Source of the DNA: Christiangramia forsetii KT0803 | Lineage (GTDB): Bacteria; Bacteroidota; Bacteroidia; Flavobacteriales; Flavobacteriaceae | Direction: 5' to 3' | Assembly: GCF_000060345.1 (NCBI RefSeq) | Contig: NC_008571.1 | Coordinates: 434,001 to 498,000, forward strand | DNA: 64,000 nt | Part shown: one piece after another, positions 38,701-45,486 of the stretch | Position numbering within the stretch: position 1 is the stretch's first letter | Layout: the number at the start of each line of letters is the position of its first letter | The notes under the pieces: model-generated | The model's database searches: none | Seen by the model: the letters and a program-made list of their open reading frames with translations, nothing else | Told to the model about the DNA's origin: nothing | Position numbers and translations under genes: made by a program

Positions 38701-39778
38701 ATATGGTATAGTTAAAAGTCCCGGTTTGTGCAGATGAACCGCTAATCGTAAAATTCCCTGCCGAAAAACTGCCGGATAAACCCGTCGGTAAATTTGAAAC
38801 GCTAGCATCATTGCCGGTTTCACCAATAGCATACACAATATTTTCTATGTTTTCTGATTGACATACTGTTTGATTGGTACTTCCGGAGGTTAAGGAAATA
38901 GTCGCATCTTTTAAAACCTCTATGGTTCCGCCTTCAGAGACATTGGTACAAGGTCCCTGTGTGTTTACAGTATAATTGAATACGCCTGAAGCTGTAGGAC
39001 TGCCACTAATGGTGAAAGTTCCACTATTAAAAGAGCCAGTGACTCCTGGGGGAAGTCCATTAACGGTTGCACCGGTTCCACTTCCGCCTATATTATATAT
39101 AATTGGCGTGATTGGCTGATTTATACAAGCTCCGTTTAAATTGGGGTCGGTCGTTGATATAGTTGGATTGGAAGTTGTCGTAACAGTTTTTGTTACCTCT
39201 ACGGTAGGCGTAGATGGACAAATGTAGCTGCTATTTAAAACCACTCTTACTGAAAAACTTTTAGCAGTAGAATAATTAAATGTAAAATCTTTGGAGGAGG
39301 AGTTTTGTTCAAGGTTTCCATCCACATACCACTGGTAAGTGGGACTGGAACCAGCATTTGTGTTAGTAGCTGTTAATTTTATATTTCCCGTACAAAGAGT
39401 ACCTGCTGGAACATTAAAATTAACAGTTGGTGTTCTGGTAGGATTTACGGTAATAGGACTACCATTATTAGAAACAGAACAGGTACTACCGTTAGCATCC
39501 GTAACTTCTACAGATACCACCTGACCATTGGTAAGATTTGATCTTGAAAACGTATTAGTGGTAGTTGGTGCTCCCTGATTTGCGCCATCAATTTTCCATT
39601 GATATGTGAATGCTCCGGCACCACCATTTGGAGTGACGGTATAGGTTACAGTGGTTCCCTCACAAATAGTATTACCAGTATCTGCAGAAATAGAAACAGA
39701 CGCAGGGCATTGCCCCCAGATATAAACCGGTAGAAAAAGTATTAATAAAAAGAATAATCCATGTAATTTTTCACCCAT
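29702..39778 (-). CDS. Giant Ig/PKD-like repeat surface protein with LamG-like domain and T9SS sorting domain
   Basis: About 3358 residues from the ATG at 39778 (MGEKLHGLFFLLILFLPVYIWGQ, a signal peptide); a TTG three codons earlier is less likely. The first about 2400 residues are tandem Ig/PKD-like units of several types: YQWKIG-type Ig units around NETCL, ATxSGLPxGxxGxFxxGxFTISG-type units that each follow NQTVCIN, and later Cys-poor units. A LamG-like domain lies at about 2463-2594 (LDFDGDNDYIDLG to DELRIWNN), followed by the YWTSPH / VGNPYPSAIDG / SLYFWDHFAG module also found in the neighbouring gene, and a T9SS sorting domain (about 3280-3358, ending KKVIIK). Predicted surface-exposed adhesin or matrix protein; ligand unknown. 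It lies 120 bp upstream of its paralogue on the same strand. Confidence 0.9.
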   Translation of the reverse strand: MGEKLHGLFFLLILFLPVYIWGQCPASVSISADTGNTICEGTTVTYTVTPNGGAGAFTYQWKIDGANQGAPTTTNTFSRSNLTNGQVVSVEVTDANGSTCSVSNNGSPITVNPTRTPTVNFNVPAGTLCTGNIKLTATNTNAGSSPTYQWYVDGNLEQNSSSKDFTFNYSTAKSFSVRVVLNSSYICPSTPTVEVTKTVTTTSNPTISTTDPNLNGACINQPITPIIYNIGGSGTGATVNGLPPGVTGSFNSGTFTISGSPTASGVFNYTVNTQGPCTNVSEGGTIEVLKDATISLTSGSTNQTVCQSENIENIVYAIGETGNDASVSNLPTGLSGSFSAGNFTISGSSAQTGTFNYTIFATGTCGNSSTLNGTIIINANLTPSVSITSSEADNIICEGTQVTFTANPINGGSNPSYQWKIGNTNSGTNSNTFITTALALGDQDISVILTSNETCLTEQTATSNIITTTVNENLTPAVNISASDSDICQGDEITFTATPTNGGSSPLFQWKIGSTNVGSNSNQFSTSALTNGQEVSVIMTSNETCLASVSATSNIVTAIVNPNLTPSVSIASNDSDNIICSGGAIQFTATPTNGGNSPTYEWFINGSSIGNNSATYSTSSLTNGQTVKVRLTSNEDCLDINTAESNEITVQVDGSLSGILPSFDNSDPTHNSSAICPVTELIYKINPIPGARSYNWTYPAGWTVVSQNINLITLKAGVNAQSGNISVTAVNDCGNSNTLTESVSTGTVVLVNAGPDQSVCIGTNQINLAGEIGGVITKTKDWSWSASVSGGSFSNGGNNLTGTYIIPNTIKNNGGTVTITITSIDPSGPCDAKTDSMVLTVLKNATISNPANKNQTVCINQPIANIDFNITDAGTGATASGLPPGINGNFNSGVFTVSGSPTQSGTYDYTVNTTGSCTSQQISQTGTITVNPNNTIADAANKDQTVCINQLLQGIQFPVNSTVTSVNTSGLPTGITGNISNGNFILTGTPTASGTFAYSLNTAGTCESASTSGVITVTPDVTISDPVNKNQTVCINTAIDNIQFDISSPGTEATVSGLPDGLSGTFSNGIFTISGVPTEASAVAGDNGIFNYSVQTEGECVQVTANGTITIIPDPTATISYPENICTSIPGSINATLDGTGDYNGGLYSSTPAGLTISASSGAITPASSQPGTYTVSYKGPDTCNPATASVEITINPEPFVEITYGDPFCNSDSTLKEPVFNNGVGNYENGVFSSSEPGGLSIDSSTGQINAQTSSPGTYDVFYTIGEDSGCSEILITTEVTITQIPQIIISYPETICSSETSVAVSILGEDGNYQNGVYSGTNGLSIAADGTINPSASNAGPHSATYTIPTEAGCEQVIATADFIIKEVPLITTNPVNTGVCSNSPAEFEVIATGDDLNFQWYRILENGTEEMIAGENAAKLSFTNVTSADALGYYVTVSGDDSCGEDTSEIVTLNVDEDIIITEPSEDITICEDTQDEISFLFIGHANGAILDFNWYKDGNLVTAQNGKIAISVTGPDGPNGEYTGELTITDPQSGENGDSGVYYVVVDGPDYFTCPEATSKTFTFRVEPRPEAPSVTDRQYCLEDNAGSLTATGEEGNDIKWYTLNAGEYTFIGNDIPINTSTPTTFEYYATQTRPNGCESNFSEVLTIEILNTPPPVSTETIVFEYCHNEEGLESLIVTPADGAEINWYNSIDAESPMGSAPTPATDVVGTTTYYVSQTFATTTGCESDISPVEVTIKAIPNVVVDIVGDENTICLGSSVDFTATGATSYTWYLGETVLQTGETASYQASPTVLGENIYTVVGTTNGCTNTYNISVFVDDNSIAGGLDAPERICVSNGSATVSLQSKIGNIIKWEYSNASTADVWTETAETDLNDSRTFNGLTETTSYRVTVKNGVCEDATSEATVIVDQLPEGGKALWTTNNDRLFLSCENPASGYASSITLSGYSGQIVSWEYRGVSDNAWTTINNTTSTLTRDEVENAVSNESTAFRAKIVNGSCDTGNYSETAIISVIEADIKPTPVEVNKDVICIGDQITLSSETGYSADGGKFDGGAFDNAGIKNHGWDFTNPDGSKNDFDSAANNGRADHWLRMNPHGSNPANEKVYTANLYPIANQGPTNGSMVNFRTFSTNAGNKGFALVTGNNDSYMETPVFSLGGLDEAILTWDQAYNLTEGARIRVEISTNGGSTYETVVFDTIGTATSGNYNNFGDLTPAQRPLNKMVVDLGAYLGQSNLRIRFNYEGTIDGDVWAVDNIEVPEGPQDIILQWYYDDDLTDPDSYLEPIGEVNQYTVNFIPRKIGWNDFEVQTRIILDSNGNECQSIDNFETIRVWAFDRYTTNVETVVGSCGSLTVKLDATVTAEYQAKTITEYPTLDGYVGSWKVEDSAGNEVTAGFTIINQDSESSLDPLENPSAIFTADNLGDYNFKWILTPTAVDESDNLLVNSECPPVENTNNVTLVDCTTLDFDGDNDYIDLGNNYNGNFFVEAWIRPFDRALDDGSGNTNASTGVIFSTAGLEIRMENLPSGIVKNTRWYHIAVANNGDIWVDGVPSGNIDISASGINNTSIGARFNANTKTASNHFSGWIDELRIWNNNNKPDLKEIRFMMNQRIKLNDAASATSLVEGEVVPNLIIPDGISSYHTSGAHNLDQDGDTFYNQTWGDLEGYYRLISENPDPAGLISFADNLKPNGGFTPDHSITKVPGRLVNITTDQENTSPTPYLSGSDGSWANINTWARPAVWDYPNSTYNNIQIDWNIARINHNITADSKEIVMLGILSETPGQLLTVNGDVPIRITHYLLLDGNMDLAGESQLLQDHGSILANASQGWAEIDQQGRKISYNYNYWTSPHSNQGSDNNSGFLLNQVLMDGTNPATPKTIIFKDGYFSADGVKTNPITISNEWIWDFRGGRNDDYSDWLHLGSDFTEIVGAGYSMKGTDGTAGVNDEQNYVFRGKPNNGNIPTGDLNIVSGRDFLVGNPYPSAIDGLKFIDDNAGIFNGSLYFWDHFAGRTHILKEYVGGYATWNRSGGLKAISNDWRINEEGGNGSLEPGRYIPVAQGFFISTFNGGSGGNINFNNTQRVYVTESEAPSGGDNPSVFLQYEDNTIKAKVTDHKSETSEDTRLKIRLKFESPKKYHRQILVTMDENTTNGFDLGYDAPLIENNLEDMYWYFEERPYVIQGVPNFEKDQVLPLAIKSKEGGEFIIKIDKTENWPSGKELYLKDNLLDTIHNIIKEPYKSKTDESGEIKDRFEIVFFKEQAQDPAIPNPDPDDIVDPGDLPNIDGLVGISYSTFRKQVKISNFDMLDVSKVMIFDMAGKLIQQYDEIQTEREILLGMRPVRSGVYIIKVFSEKGISDKKVIIK

Positions 39779-40017
39779 AGTTGCCAAGGTTTAAATACAA
39801 ACAATAATCGTGTAGGGTACTCTTTGTGGGGCAATAAATAGTAGGGTTGCAATAAAATTACTAAGTCACAATTAATTGGGGGAAAGTGATTTAGCTAATA
39901 AATTTAAGTGAAAAATATGGATAAAAACTAATATTTCGTTAAAAAACGATTAAAATCGTTGAAATTAGTAGGAAATTACTATCGAACTGTTAATCAGGTG
40001 AATAGTTGAATGAATAA

Positions 40018-40047
40018 AAAAAGCCGCTGTAAGTACAGCGGCTTTTT
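40018..40047 (-). terminator. Terminator of the P5C dehydrogenase gene
   Basis: A perfect 13-bp stem (AAAAAGCCGCTGT at 40018-40030 and its complement at 40035-40047) with a 4-nt loop and T runs on either strand, 20 bp after the stop codon. The rest of the 39788-40067 gap is AT-rich and shows nothing clear. Confidence 0.92.
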
Positions 40048-40067
40048 GATTTAAATAGAAAAACTAA

Positions 40068-41711
40068 CTATTCTCCCATGAATGGGTATCTATAATCCGT
40101 TGCAGGAACAAAAGTTTCCTTGATCAATCTTGCCGAAATCCATCTCATAAGATTCATTTTAGATCCTGCTTTGTCATTTGTACCACTAGATCTTGCTCCG
40201 CCAAAAGGTTGTTGACCTACTACAGCACCTGTCGGTTTGTCGTTGATGTAGAAATTCCCGGCAGCATTCTGAAGTAAATCTGTAGCCTGAGCAGCAGCAT
40301 AACGGTCTCCAGATAAAATTGCTCCTGTTAAACCATAAATACTGGTGTTATCTACAGTTTCGCAGATATCTACCCATTTCTTTTCGTCAAAGTTCTTATC
40401 GTCGTAAACATATATAGTCACCACAGGACCGAATAATTCGGTTTCCATAGTTGTGTAATGAGGATCTGTAGTAAGAATTACCGTTGGTTCAATAAAGTAA
40501 CCCTTAGATTTATCATAATTTCCACCAACTACGATCTCTGCATCCTTATCTTTCTTAGCCTTATCTATATAGCTTGCCAATTTATCAAATGATCCTTCGT
40601 GGATAACAGCGTTGATGAAATTAGTCATATCTTCCGGTGATCCCATTTTGAAGGATTCAACATCTTCCTTCACAAATTCTTTGATCTCTGGCCAAAGACT
40701 TTTTGGTAAGTACACACGAGAAGCGGCACTACATTTTTGCCCCTGATACTCAAAGGCACCTCTTGAAATTGCCGTAGCAACTTGTTTAGCTTTTGCTGTT
40801 GGGTGAGCAAGTATAAAATCTTTACCTCCTGTCTCTCCAACAATTCGAGGATAAGTTTTGTATTTATGAATATTATTACCAATTTTTGCCCAGATGCCTT
40901 TAAATACATCTGTACTTCCCGTAAAGTGAATTCCGGCAAAATCTGGACTTGCCAGTACGGTATCCGTAACCATTTCTGGATCGCCATTGATCATGTTAAT
41001 TACACCATCAGGGACTCCTGCTTCTTTAAATACTTCCATAAGAACCTGAGCAGATAGCATCTGGCTATCACTCGGTTTCCATACCGCAACATTTCCCATC
41101 AAAGCAGCACTAGAAGGTAAATTCCCTGCGATTGCAGTAAAATTAAAGGGCGTGATTGCGTAAACAAAACCTTCTAAAGGTCTGTATTCTACACGATTCC
41201 ATACACCATCAGAAGATTCTGGCTGCTCATTATAAAGCTGAGACATATATTCTACGTTAAAACGAAGAAAATCACAGATTTCACATGCCGCATCAATTTC
41301 AGCCTGATAAACATTTTTTGACTGCCCAATCATGGTAGCAGCATTCATTTTTTGTCTGTACGGGCCAGCGATAAGATCTGCAGCTTTTAAAAATATAGCG
41401 GCACGCTGTTCCCATTCCAGTTTCGACCATTTTTTTCTTGCTTCTAAAGCTGCTTCAATAGCTTCTTCAACATGCTTCTTCTTAGCTAAATGGTAAGTTC
41501 CCACTTCGTGTTTATGGTCATGCGGTGGGTTGATGGTTTTTGTATCGCCTGTTTTAATTTCTTTAGATCCAATATACAGAGGAACCTCTGTATTGGCGTT
41601 GTATAAATCTTTGTAAGTAAGTAATACTTCTTCTCTTTCCGGGCTTCCTGGCTCGTAACTCTTAACTGGCTCATTAACAGCTACAGGAACGTGAAAAAAT
41701 CCTTTTCCCAT
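40068..41711 (-). CDS. pruA: L-glutamate gamma-semialdehyde (P5C) dehydrogenase
   Basis: 547 residues from the ATG at 41711 (MGKGFFHVP); the open frame runs further upstream but the family begins here. Aldehyde dehydrogenase superfamily: AITPFNFTAIAGNLPSSAAL (NAD-binding and catalytic Asn), GSTDVFKGIW, the general-base Glu in IVGETGGKDF, and the catalytic Cys in YQGQKCSAASR. It oxidises glutamate semialdehyde to glutamate, the second step of proline catabolism. Length and sequence match the stand-alone (non-PutA) form. The proline dehydrogenase gene is not adjacent. A near -7 element (TACCTTTA, minus strand, around 41757-41750) is weak. Confidence 0.95.
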   Translation of the reverse strand: MGKGFFHVPVAVNEPVKSYEPGSPEREEVLLTYKDLYNANTEVPLYIGSKEIKTGDTKTINPPHDHKHEVGTYHLAKKKHVEEAIEAALEARKKWSKLEWEQRAAIFLKAADLIAGPYRQKMNAATMIGQSKNVYQAEIDAACEICDFLRFNVEYMSQLYNEQPESSDGVWNRVEYRPLEGFVYAITPFNFTAIAGNLPSSAALMGNVAVWKPSDSQMLSAQVLMEVFKEAGVPDGVINMINGDPEMVTDTVLASPDFAGIHFTGSTDVFKGIWAKIGNNIHKYKTYPRIVGETGGKDFILAHPTAKAKQVATAISRGAFEYQGQKCSAASRVYLPKSLWPEIKEFVKEDVESFKMGSPEDMTNFINAVIHEGSFDKLASYIDKAKKDKDAEIVVGGNYDKSKGYFIEPTVILTTDPHYTTMETELFGPVVTIYVYDDKNFDEKKWVDICETVDNTSIYGLTGAILSGDRYAAAQATDLLQNAAGNFYINDKPTGAVVGQQPFGGARSSGTNDKAGSKMNLMRWISARLIKETFVPATDYRYPFMGE

Positions 41712-41849
41712 AATATTATTTTGCTTTTTTTCGATTGTTTTTAATTCCGCTAAAGGTAGAAAAATAAAGCGGTTTTGAAGAAGATAAGAAGCCACTTCAC
41801 GAAAGCTTAACTTTTTTCGTAATTTTCCTTAAAATTTTGACCTTTATAT

Positions 41850-42569
41850 ATGTGCACAATTACGTTGGTTCCTCATCCAGACTCTATGAACGGTTTTATT
41901 TTAACCTCTAACAGGGACGAAGCCGTAAGCAGAAATACACTTCCTCCTAAAAAGGAAATTTATAAAGAAAGAAAGCTTTTTTTTCCAAAAGATGAAAAAG
42001 CTGGAGGTACCTGGATTGGAGTAAGTGAGAATTTACGTTGCGTGTGTCTTATGAATGGCTCAGAAAAACCTCATGTAAGAAAACCAGATTACCGAAAAAG
42101 TAGAGGAATAGTGGTAAAGGACTTCTTAGCAGGGAACAAGTTAAAGGAAATGTTTAAGGAGTATAAACTCGAAGATATTGAACCATTTACGATGATTGTG
42201 GTCGATTGGCATAATGGCCTTGTGTTTTTTGAATTTTTATGGGACGGTAAAAGGCGACGGCTAACTAAGCTGGATATGAAAGATCATATCTGGTCTTCTT
42301 CTCCATTATATTCTGAAGAGATGAAAGCTTTGCGGATCAAATGGTTCAAAAATCTAAAACAATCCAAAGGATTTTCTTCTGAAAGTTTACTTGATTTTCA
42401 TCATAATGCCGGAGAAGGTGATAAACAATCTAGTTTAATTATAGATCGAGGATTTCTGAAAACACAAAGTATTACGCAAATACAAAATTCAACGAAGGAA
42501 CTGAAATTTTGGTATGAAAGTCTTAAAACTAAAGAAGTGACTGAAAATTATTTTCAGTTCAATGTATAA
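41850..42569 (+). CDS. NRDE family protein (TANGO2-like)
   Basis: 239 residues. Met-Cys2 at the start (MCTITLVPH) would leave Cys as N-terminal nucleophile after Met removal, as in Ntn hydrolases, and the family-naming Asn-Arg-Asp-Glu lies at about 21-24 (SNRDEAV). GGTWIGV and NGSEKPH are further family segments. Eukaryotic TANGO2 is linked to heme/lipid and Golgi biology; the bacterial function is not established. The product is cytoplasmic with no signal peptide. The last 16 bp overlap apaG tail to tail. Confidence 0.88.
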   Translation: MCTITLVPHPDSMNGFILTSNRDEAVSRNTLPPKKEIYKERKLFFPKDEKAGGTWIGVSENLRCVCLMNGSEKPHVRKPDYRKSRGIVVKDFLAGNKLKEMFKEYKLEDIEPFTMIVVDWHNGLVFFEFLWDGKRRRLTKLDMKDHIWSSSPLYSEEMKALRIKWFKNLKQSKGFSSESLLDFHHNAGEGDKQSSLIIDRGFLKTQSITQIQNSTKELKFWYESLKTKEVTENYFQFNV

Positions 42570-42940
42570 GGAGCGCTTAACTTAAACGAAGGGATCTTTA
42601 CCTTAAAGTTATTGGAGGTGCTTAAATTCAGCATATTGTAGTGGCCGCTCATAGCCCCGAAGGAGCCAGTGAGCAAGCAACCACTCTTATAAGTATGTCG
42701 CTCTCCCGGTTCTAAAAATGGTTGTTTGCCAACGACTCCTTCTCCAGAAACAGTCTGAGTATTGTTCAAAGCATCTTTTATTTGCCAGAATCTTGATTGT
42801 AATTGTACCGAATCATTGCTTTGGTTCTCTATGGTGATCCTATATCCAAAGGCAAACTGACTTCTATAATTTTTATAGAACATACCTTCGAATTGAGTTT
42901 CGACTGAAATTTTTATGCCTTTTGTAACCTGCTGAACCAT
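42554..42940 (-). CDS. apaG: ApaG (Co2+/Mg2+ efflux-associated protein)
   Basis: 128 residues from the ATG at 42940, one base after the end of the upstream DUF3667 gene. Typical single-domain fibronectin III-like fold: FGYRITIENQSNDSVQLQSR, WQIKDALNNTQTVSGEGVVG, QPFLEPGERHTYKSGC and GAMSGHY. E. coli ApaG is linked to metal resistance; the molecular role is not settled. Tight spacing indicates co-transcription with the DUF3667 and plug genes upstream. Confidence 0.95.
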   Translation of the reverse strand: MVQQVTKGIKISVETQFEGMFYKNYRSQFAFGYRITIENQSNDSVQLQSRFWQIKDALNNTQTVSGEGVVGKQPFLEPGERHTYKSGCLLTGSFGAMSGHYNMLNLSTSNNFKVKIPSFKLSAPYTLN

Positions 42941-42941
42941 C

Positions 42942-44060
42942 TTAAAAAATTGAAAAAGATACAATTAGAGCTATAATTGCAGCTATTATAGCTAATGTAA
43001 AAAATATTATGTTCAATAAAACGAACTTTAAAACCGTTTTAACACGACCCTGACCATAAAAATTGCGCATAGATTTATATAAATAGAATATAAAAACTGT
43101 GTTTGCAAGCGCAATTCCCCAATCAGAATTTAGAATATAATCTATAGAATAACCAATAATATAAAGGACGAACAGTGTAGTTTGTACATGAAAGGCGAAT
43201 ACAAGATGCTCCATGTAATTAAAAGACCTCCTCAGGTAAAGAAGCCATATAAATAATGCAAAAACGGGTAGGTAAAAGAATATAATAAATGGCAGCTTAC
43301 TAATAAAGTAATCTGCAAAGATTTTTGGATTATTGTATATCAGGTTAAACTTTATAGATTTTTCATAAAGCCAGTAATTCCATTTGGTTTTTTCATATTG
43401 AAGTTCAGTCATTGCTGCTTCCGGAGAGATTTCGTTAGAAGCTTTATAATAGCGATAGAAAATAGTGAACTTGGTGGCGTTACGGTTTATATAATTCGTA
43501 CTGTCTAGCTCAGTCTGACTTAGATAAACATCTTTATACGACTCTTCTGTTTCTTTCCTTTTACTCGGAATACTTTTTATAAGCGAGTCTAATTTTATAT
43601 TGTTCTGTTTTAAAGCGGGAATTTCATTAAGCTCAGATTGCAATAAGGTGTCCTGCTGTATTTTTGCGACTTCATTTTGAAAATTCTCATCCTGTTCCTG
43701 CAGGTTTACACCCTCAAAGCTTTCAGATATTCCGGCAATAAGAAAGAATATAATAGATGCGCTGAGATAAAACCGAAAAGGATTAGCATAGCGCATTCTT
43801 TTTCCGTTGATGTAGTCTTTAGATATTTGTCCCGGTTTAAATAATAAGACCCGTAATGTTCTTTGAAGACGTGAATCATATGAAAATAGACCGGAAAAAA
43901 ATTCAACTATAAAATCGCTGAAATTTAATTTTCGAGTACTATTTTTTTGTCCACAATTGGGGCAGAAATGATCGCTTTTCTCAAGTGGAAGTTCACAATT
44001 TAAACAGGTTTTCCCCCGATATTTATAGAGCACATCCCTCTTTTCATGTTTTTCCAACAT
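42942..44060 (-). CDS. DUF3667 membrane protein with N-terminal zinc ribbon
   Basis: 372 residues. A zinc-ribbon pair (CLNCELPL and HFCPNCGQKN, about 19-39) is followed by the DUF3667 core FSYDSRLQRTLRVLLFKPG and YINGKRMRYANPFRFYLSAS, then a transmembrane helix, a long charged loop (about 115-245) and about four more transmembrane helices to the C-terminus. Function unknown; the family is widespread in Bacteroidota. It lies 12 bp downstream of the plug gene, in the same transcription unit. Confidence 0.88.
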   Translation of the reverse strand: MLEKHEKRDVLYKYRGKTCLNCELPLEKSDHFCPNCGQKNSTRKLNFSDFIVEFFSGLFSYDSRLQRTLRVLLFKPGQISKDYINGKRMRYANPFRFYLSASIIFFLIAGISESFEGVNLQEQDENFQNEVAKIQQDTLLQSELNEIPALKQNNIKLDSLIKSIPSKRKETEESYKDVYLSQTELDSTNYINRNATKFTIFYRYYKASNEISPEAAMTELQYEKTKWNYWLYEKSIKFNLIYNNPKIFADYFISKLPFIIFFYLPVFALFIWLLYLRRSFNYMEHLVFAFHVQTTLFVLYIIGYSIDYILNSDWGIALANTVFIFYLYKSMRNFYGQGRVKTVLKFVLLNIIFFTLAIIAAIIALIVSFSIF

Positions 44061-44072
44061 TGGAAATAAGAA

Positions 44073-45326
44073 TTAGTTTCGAATATTCCTGGAATTAGCA
44101 TATCCAACCCCAATTAGACGGTCATATCTTGCTCCCGGGGTGCGATAGTACACTAAAATGGTATAAACATTTTCAGTTTCATCAAAATTTCCGCTTATAA
44201 ATCCGTCATCAATGCTACCGTCTTTATTTAAAAGAACATATTTGTAATTGTAGAAACCCTGTTTGAATAAACGTGCTCCTTCATAATACCCGCTTTCTTC
44301 ATTATAAGTAAGTAGTGTGCTTTTATCTAATTCAAAATTATTGAATCCACCATATATGTGTATCTCACTATCCTCTATTATATCATAATTCTTTAGTCGA
44401 AAATGCATCCATACATACTCAGCTTCGATATCTGAATTTTGCGCCTGTATATTTCTTATCACAAAGCCACCATTGATATCGGGGTTATAGGTATAAGGTT
44501 CATTTTTCCTGGTAAAATCCAGAAAGAGGTAATGGTGGTAGAGTTCCCCTAATTCTATACTGGCAATATCTGAAGTGGTTACTCTTATTTCCTTATTATC
44601 AAATTGCAAAAATTCATTCCCTCCCCAAAATGAAGATTCACTATCATATCTATAAATAAGCTCGTTTGCAATAGTGTATTGAGGCTTTAGATCTTTAATG
44701 GCAAGTTTTTGATTAAAATTTTGAATCAGGCTTACCTTTACATTTTCATCGGGATTCTTCAAAAGTAGATCGGGTGAATTTATACTGAAGTTTACAACCT
44801 GTTTCTCATCTATGAAGTTCAGGTCTCGTGATCTTCTAATTTCAGCACCAACCTGCGCGATTGGTTCATAGATCATAAATTTTCTGGAGAATAAAAGTTC
44901 GCGGCTGGAATTGAAAACTTTCAAAAGATAATTACCCGACACTTTTAATCGCTTTACATTACTATTAGGTATAGATAACCTGTAATGAGTGAATGGCTGT
45001 AGCGTATTAAGTGCATTTGTGTACTGAGTGATCCTAACATCGTCAAAACCTTCTATGTACTCATTTTTTGAGAGTTGGCTGGGAGTCCAGTCAAAATTAT
45101 AATGTTCTATGGTGTAATAATAATCGGCCTCATCACCAATGATATCATCAAAACTGAGGTTGATTCTACTACCGAGTCTAATAATCGGATTTCCGGTATT
45201 TTCTACAGAGTCACCTTCAAATATTACAGTTCTTATAAAGGAGGGGGGAGGAGTCTCTTCAACTATCTGGCAAAAGCCTGAAATTGGAGTTGTCGCTAAA
45301 AATAAGATGAATAGAAAAACTTTCAT
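44073..45326 (-). CDS. Type IX secretion system plug protein (DUF5103)
   Basis: 417 residues with a signal peptide (MKVFLFILFLATTPISGFCQ). The mature protein has two beta-rich domains; segments such as YYYTIEHYNFDWTPSQLS, FTHYRLSIPN and EAEYVWMHFRL, IYGGFNNF, YYEGARLFKQGFYNYKYV fit the family. In Flavobacterium johnsoniae the plug closes the periplasmic side of the SprA translocon when no cargo is engaged. It heads a unit with the DUF3667 gene and apaG and has a -7 box 17 bp upstream, in a gap shared with the divergent nqr promoter. Confidence 0.85.
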   Translation of the reverse strand: MKVFLFILFLATTPISGFCQIVEETPPPSFIRTVIFEGDSVENTGNPIIRLGSRINLSFDDIIGDEADYYYTIEHYNFDWTPSQLSKNEYIEGFDDVRITQYTNALNTLQPFTHYRLSIPNSNVKRLKVSGNYLLKVFNSSRELLFSRKFMIYEPIAQVGAEIRRSRDLNFIDEKQVVNFSINSPDLLLKNPDENVKVSLIQNFNQKLAIKDLKPQYTIANELIYRYDSESSFWGGNEFLQFDNKEIRVTTSDIASIELGELYHHYLFLDFTRKNEPYTYNPDINGGFVIRNIQAQNSDIEAEYVWMHFRLKNYDIIEDSEIHIYGGFNNFELDKSTLLTYNEESGYYEGARLFKQGFYNYKYVLLNKDGSIDDGFISGNFDETENVYTILVYYRTPGARYDRLIGVGYANSRNIRN

Positions 45327-45342
45327 AAAGTATAATAATAAA

Positions 45343-45350
45343 CAAAGTTA
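45343..45350 (-). promoter_or_regulatory. Putative -7 box for the T9SS plug gene
   Basis: TAACTTTG on the minus strand, an exact TAnnTTTG match, 17 bp ahead of the ATG at 45326. Confidence 0.5.
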
Positions 45351-45413
45351 ATAGAAATAAGCTTTTTTCATGAATTTATTTAACAGTTGATCAAAGTAAA
45401 ATTCTTGTAATTA

Positions 45414-45446
45414 TTGGGGTAAATGGAGTGAAAATTCATAAATTTG
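45414..45446 (+). promoter_or_regulatory. nqr operon promoter (-33/-7)
   Basis: TTG at 45414-45416, a 22-bp spacer, then TAAATTTG at 45439-45446, matching the TTG-N17-23-TAnnTTTG pattern of Bacteroidota. A leader of about 35 nt leads to the nqrA ATG at 45487. Confidence 0.7.
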
Positions 45447-45486
45447 CACGACTTTAAACTAAAAATTTTAACATACACTCCATCCT

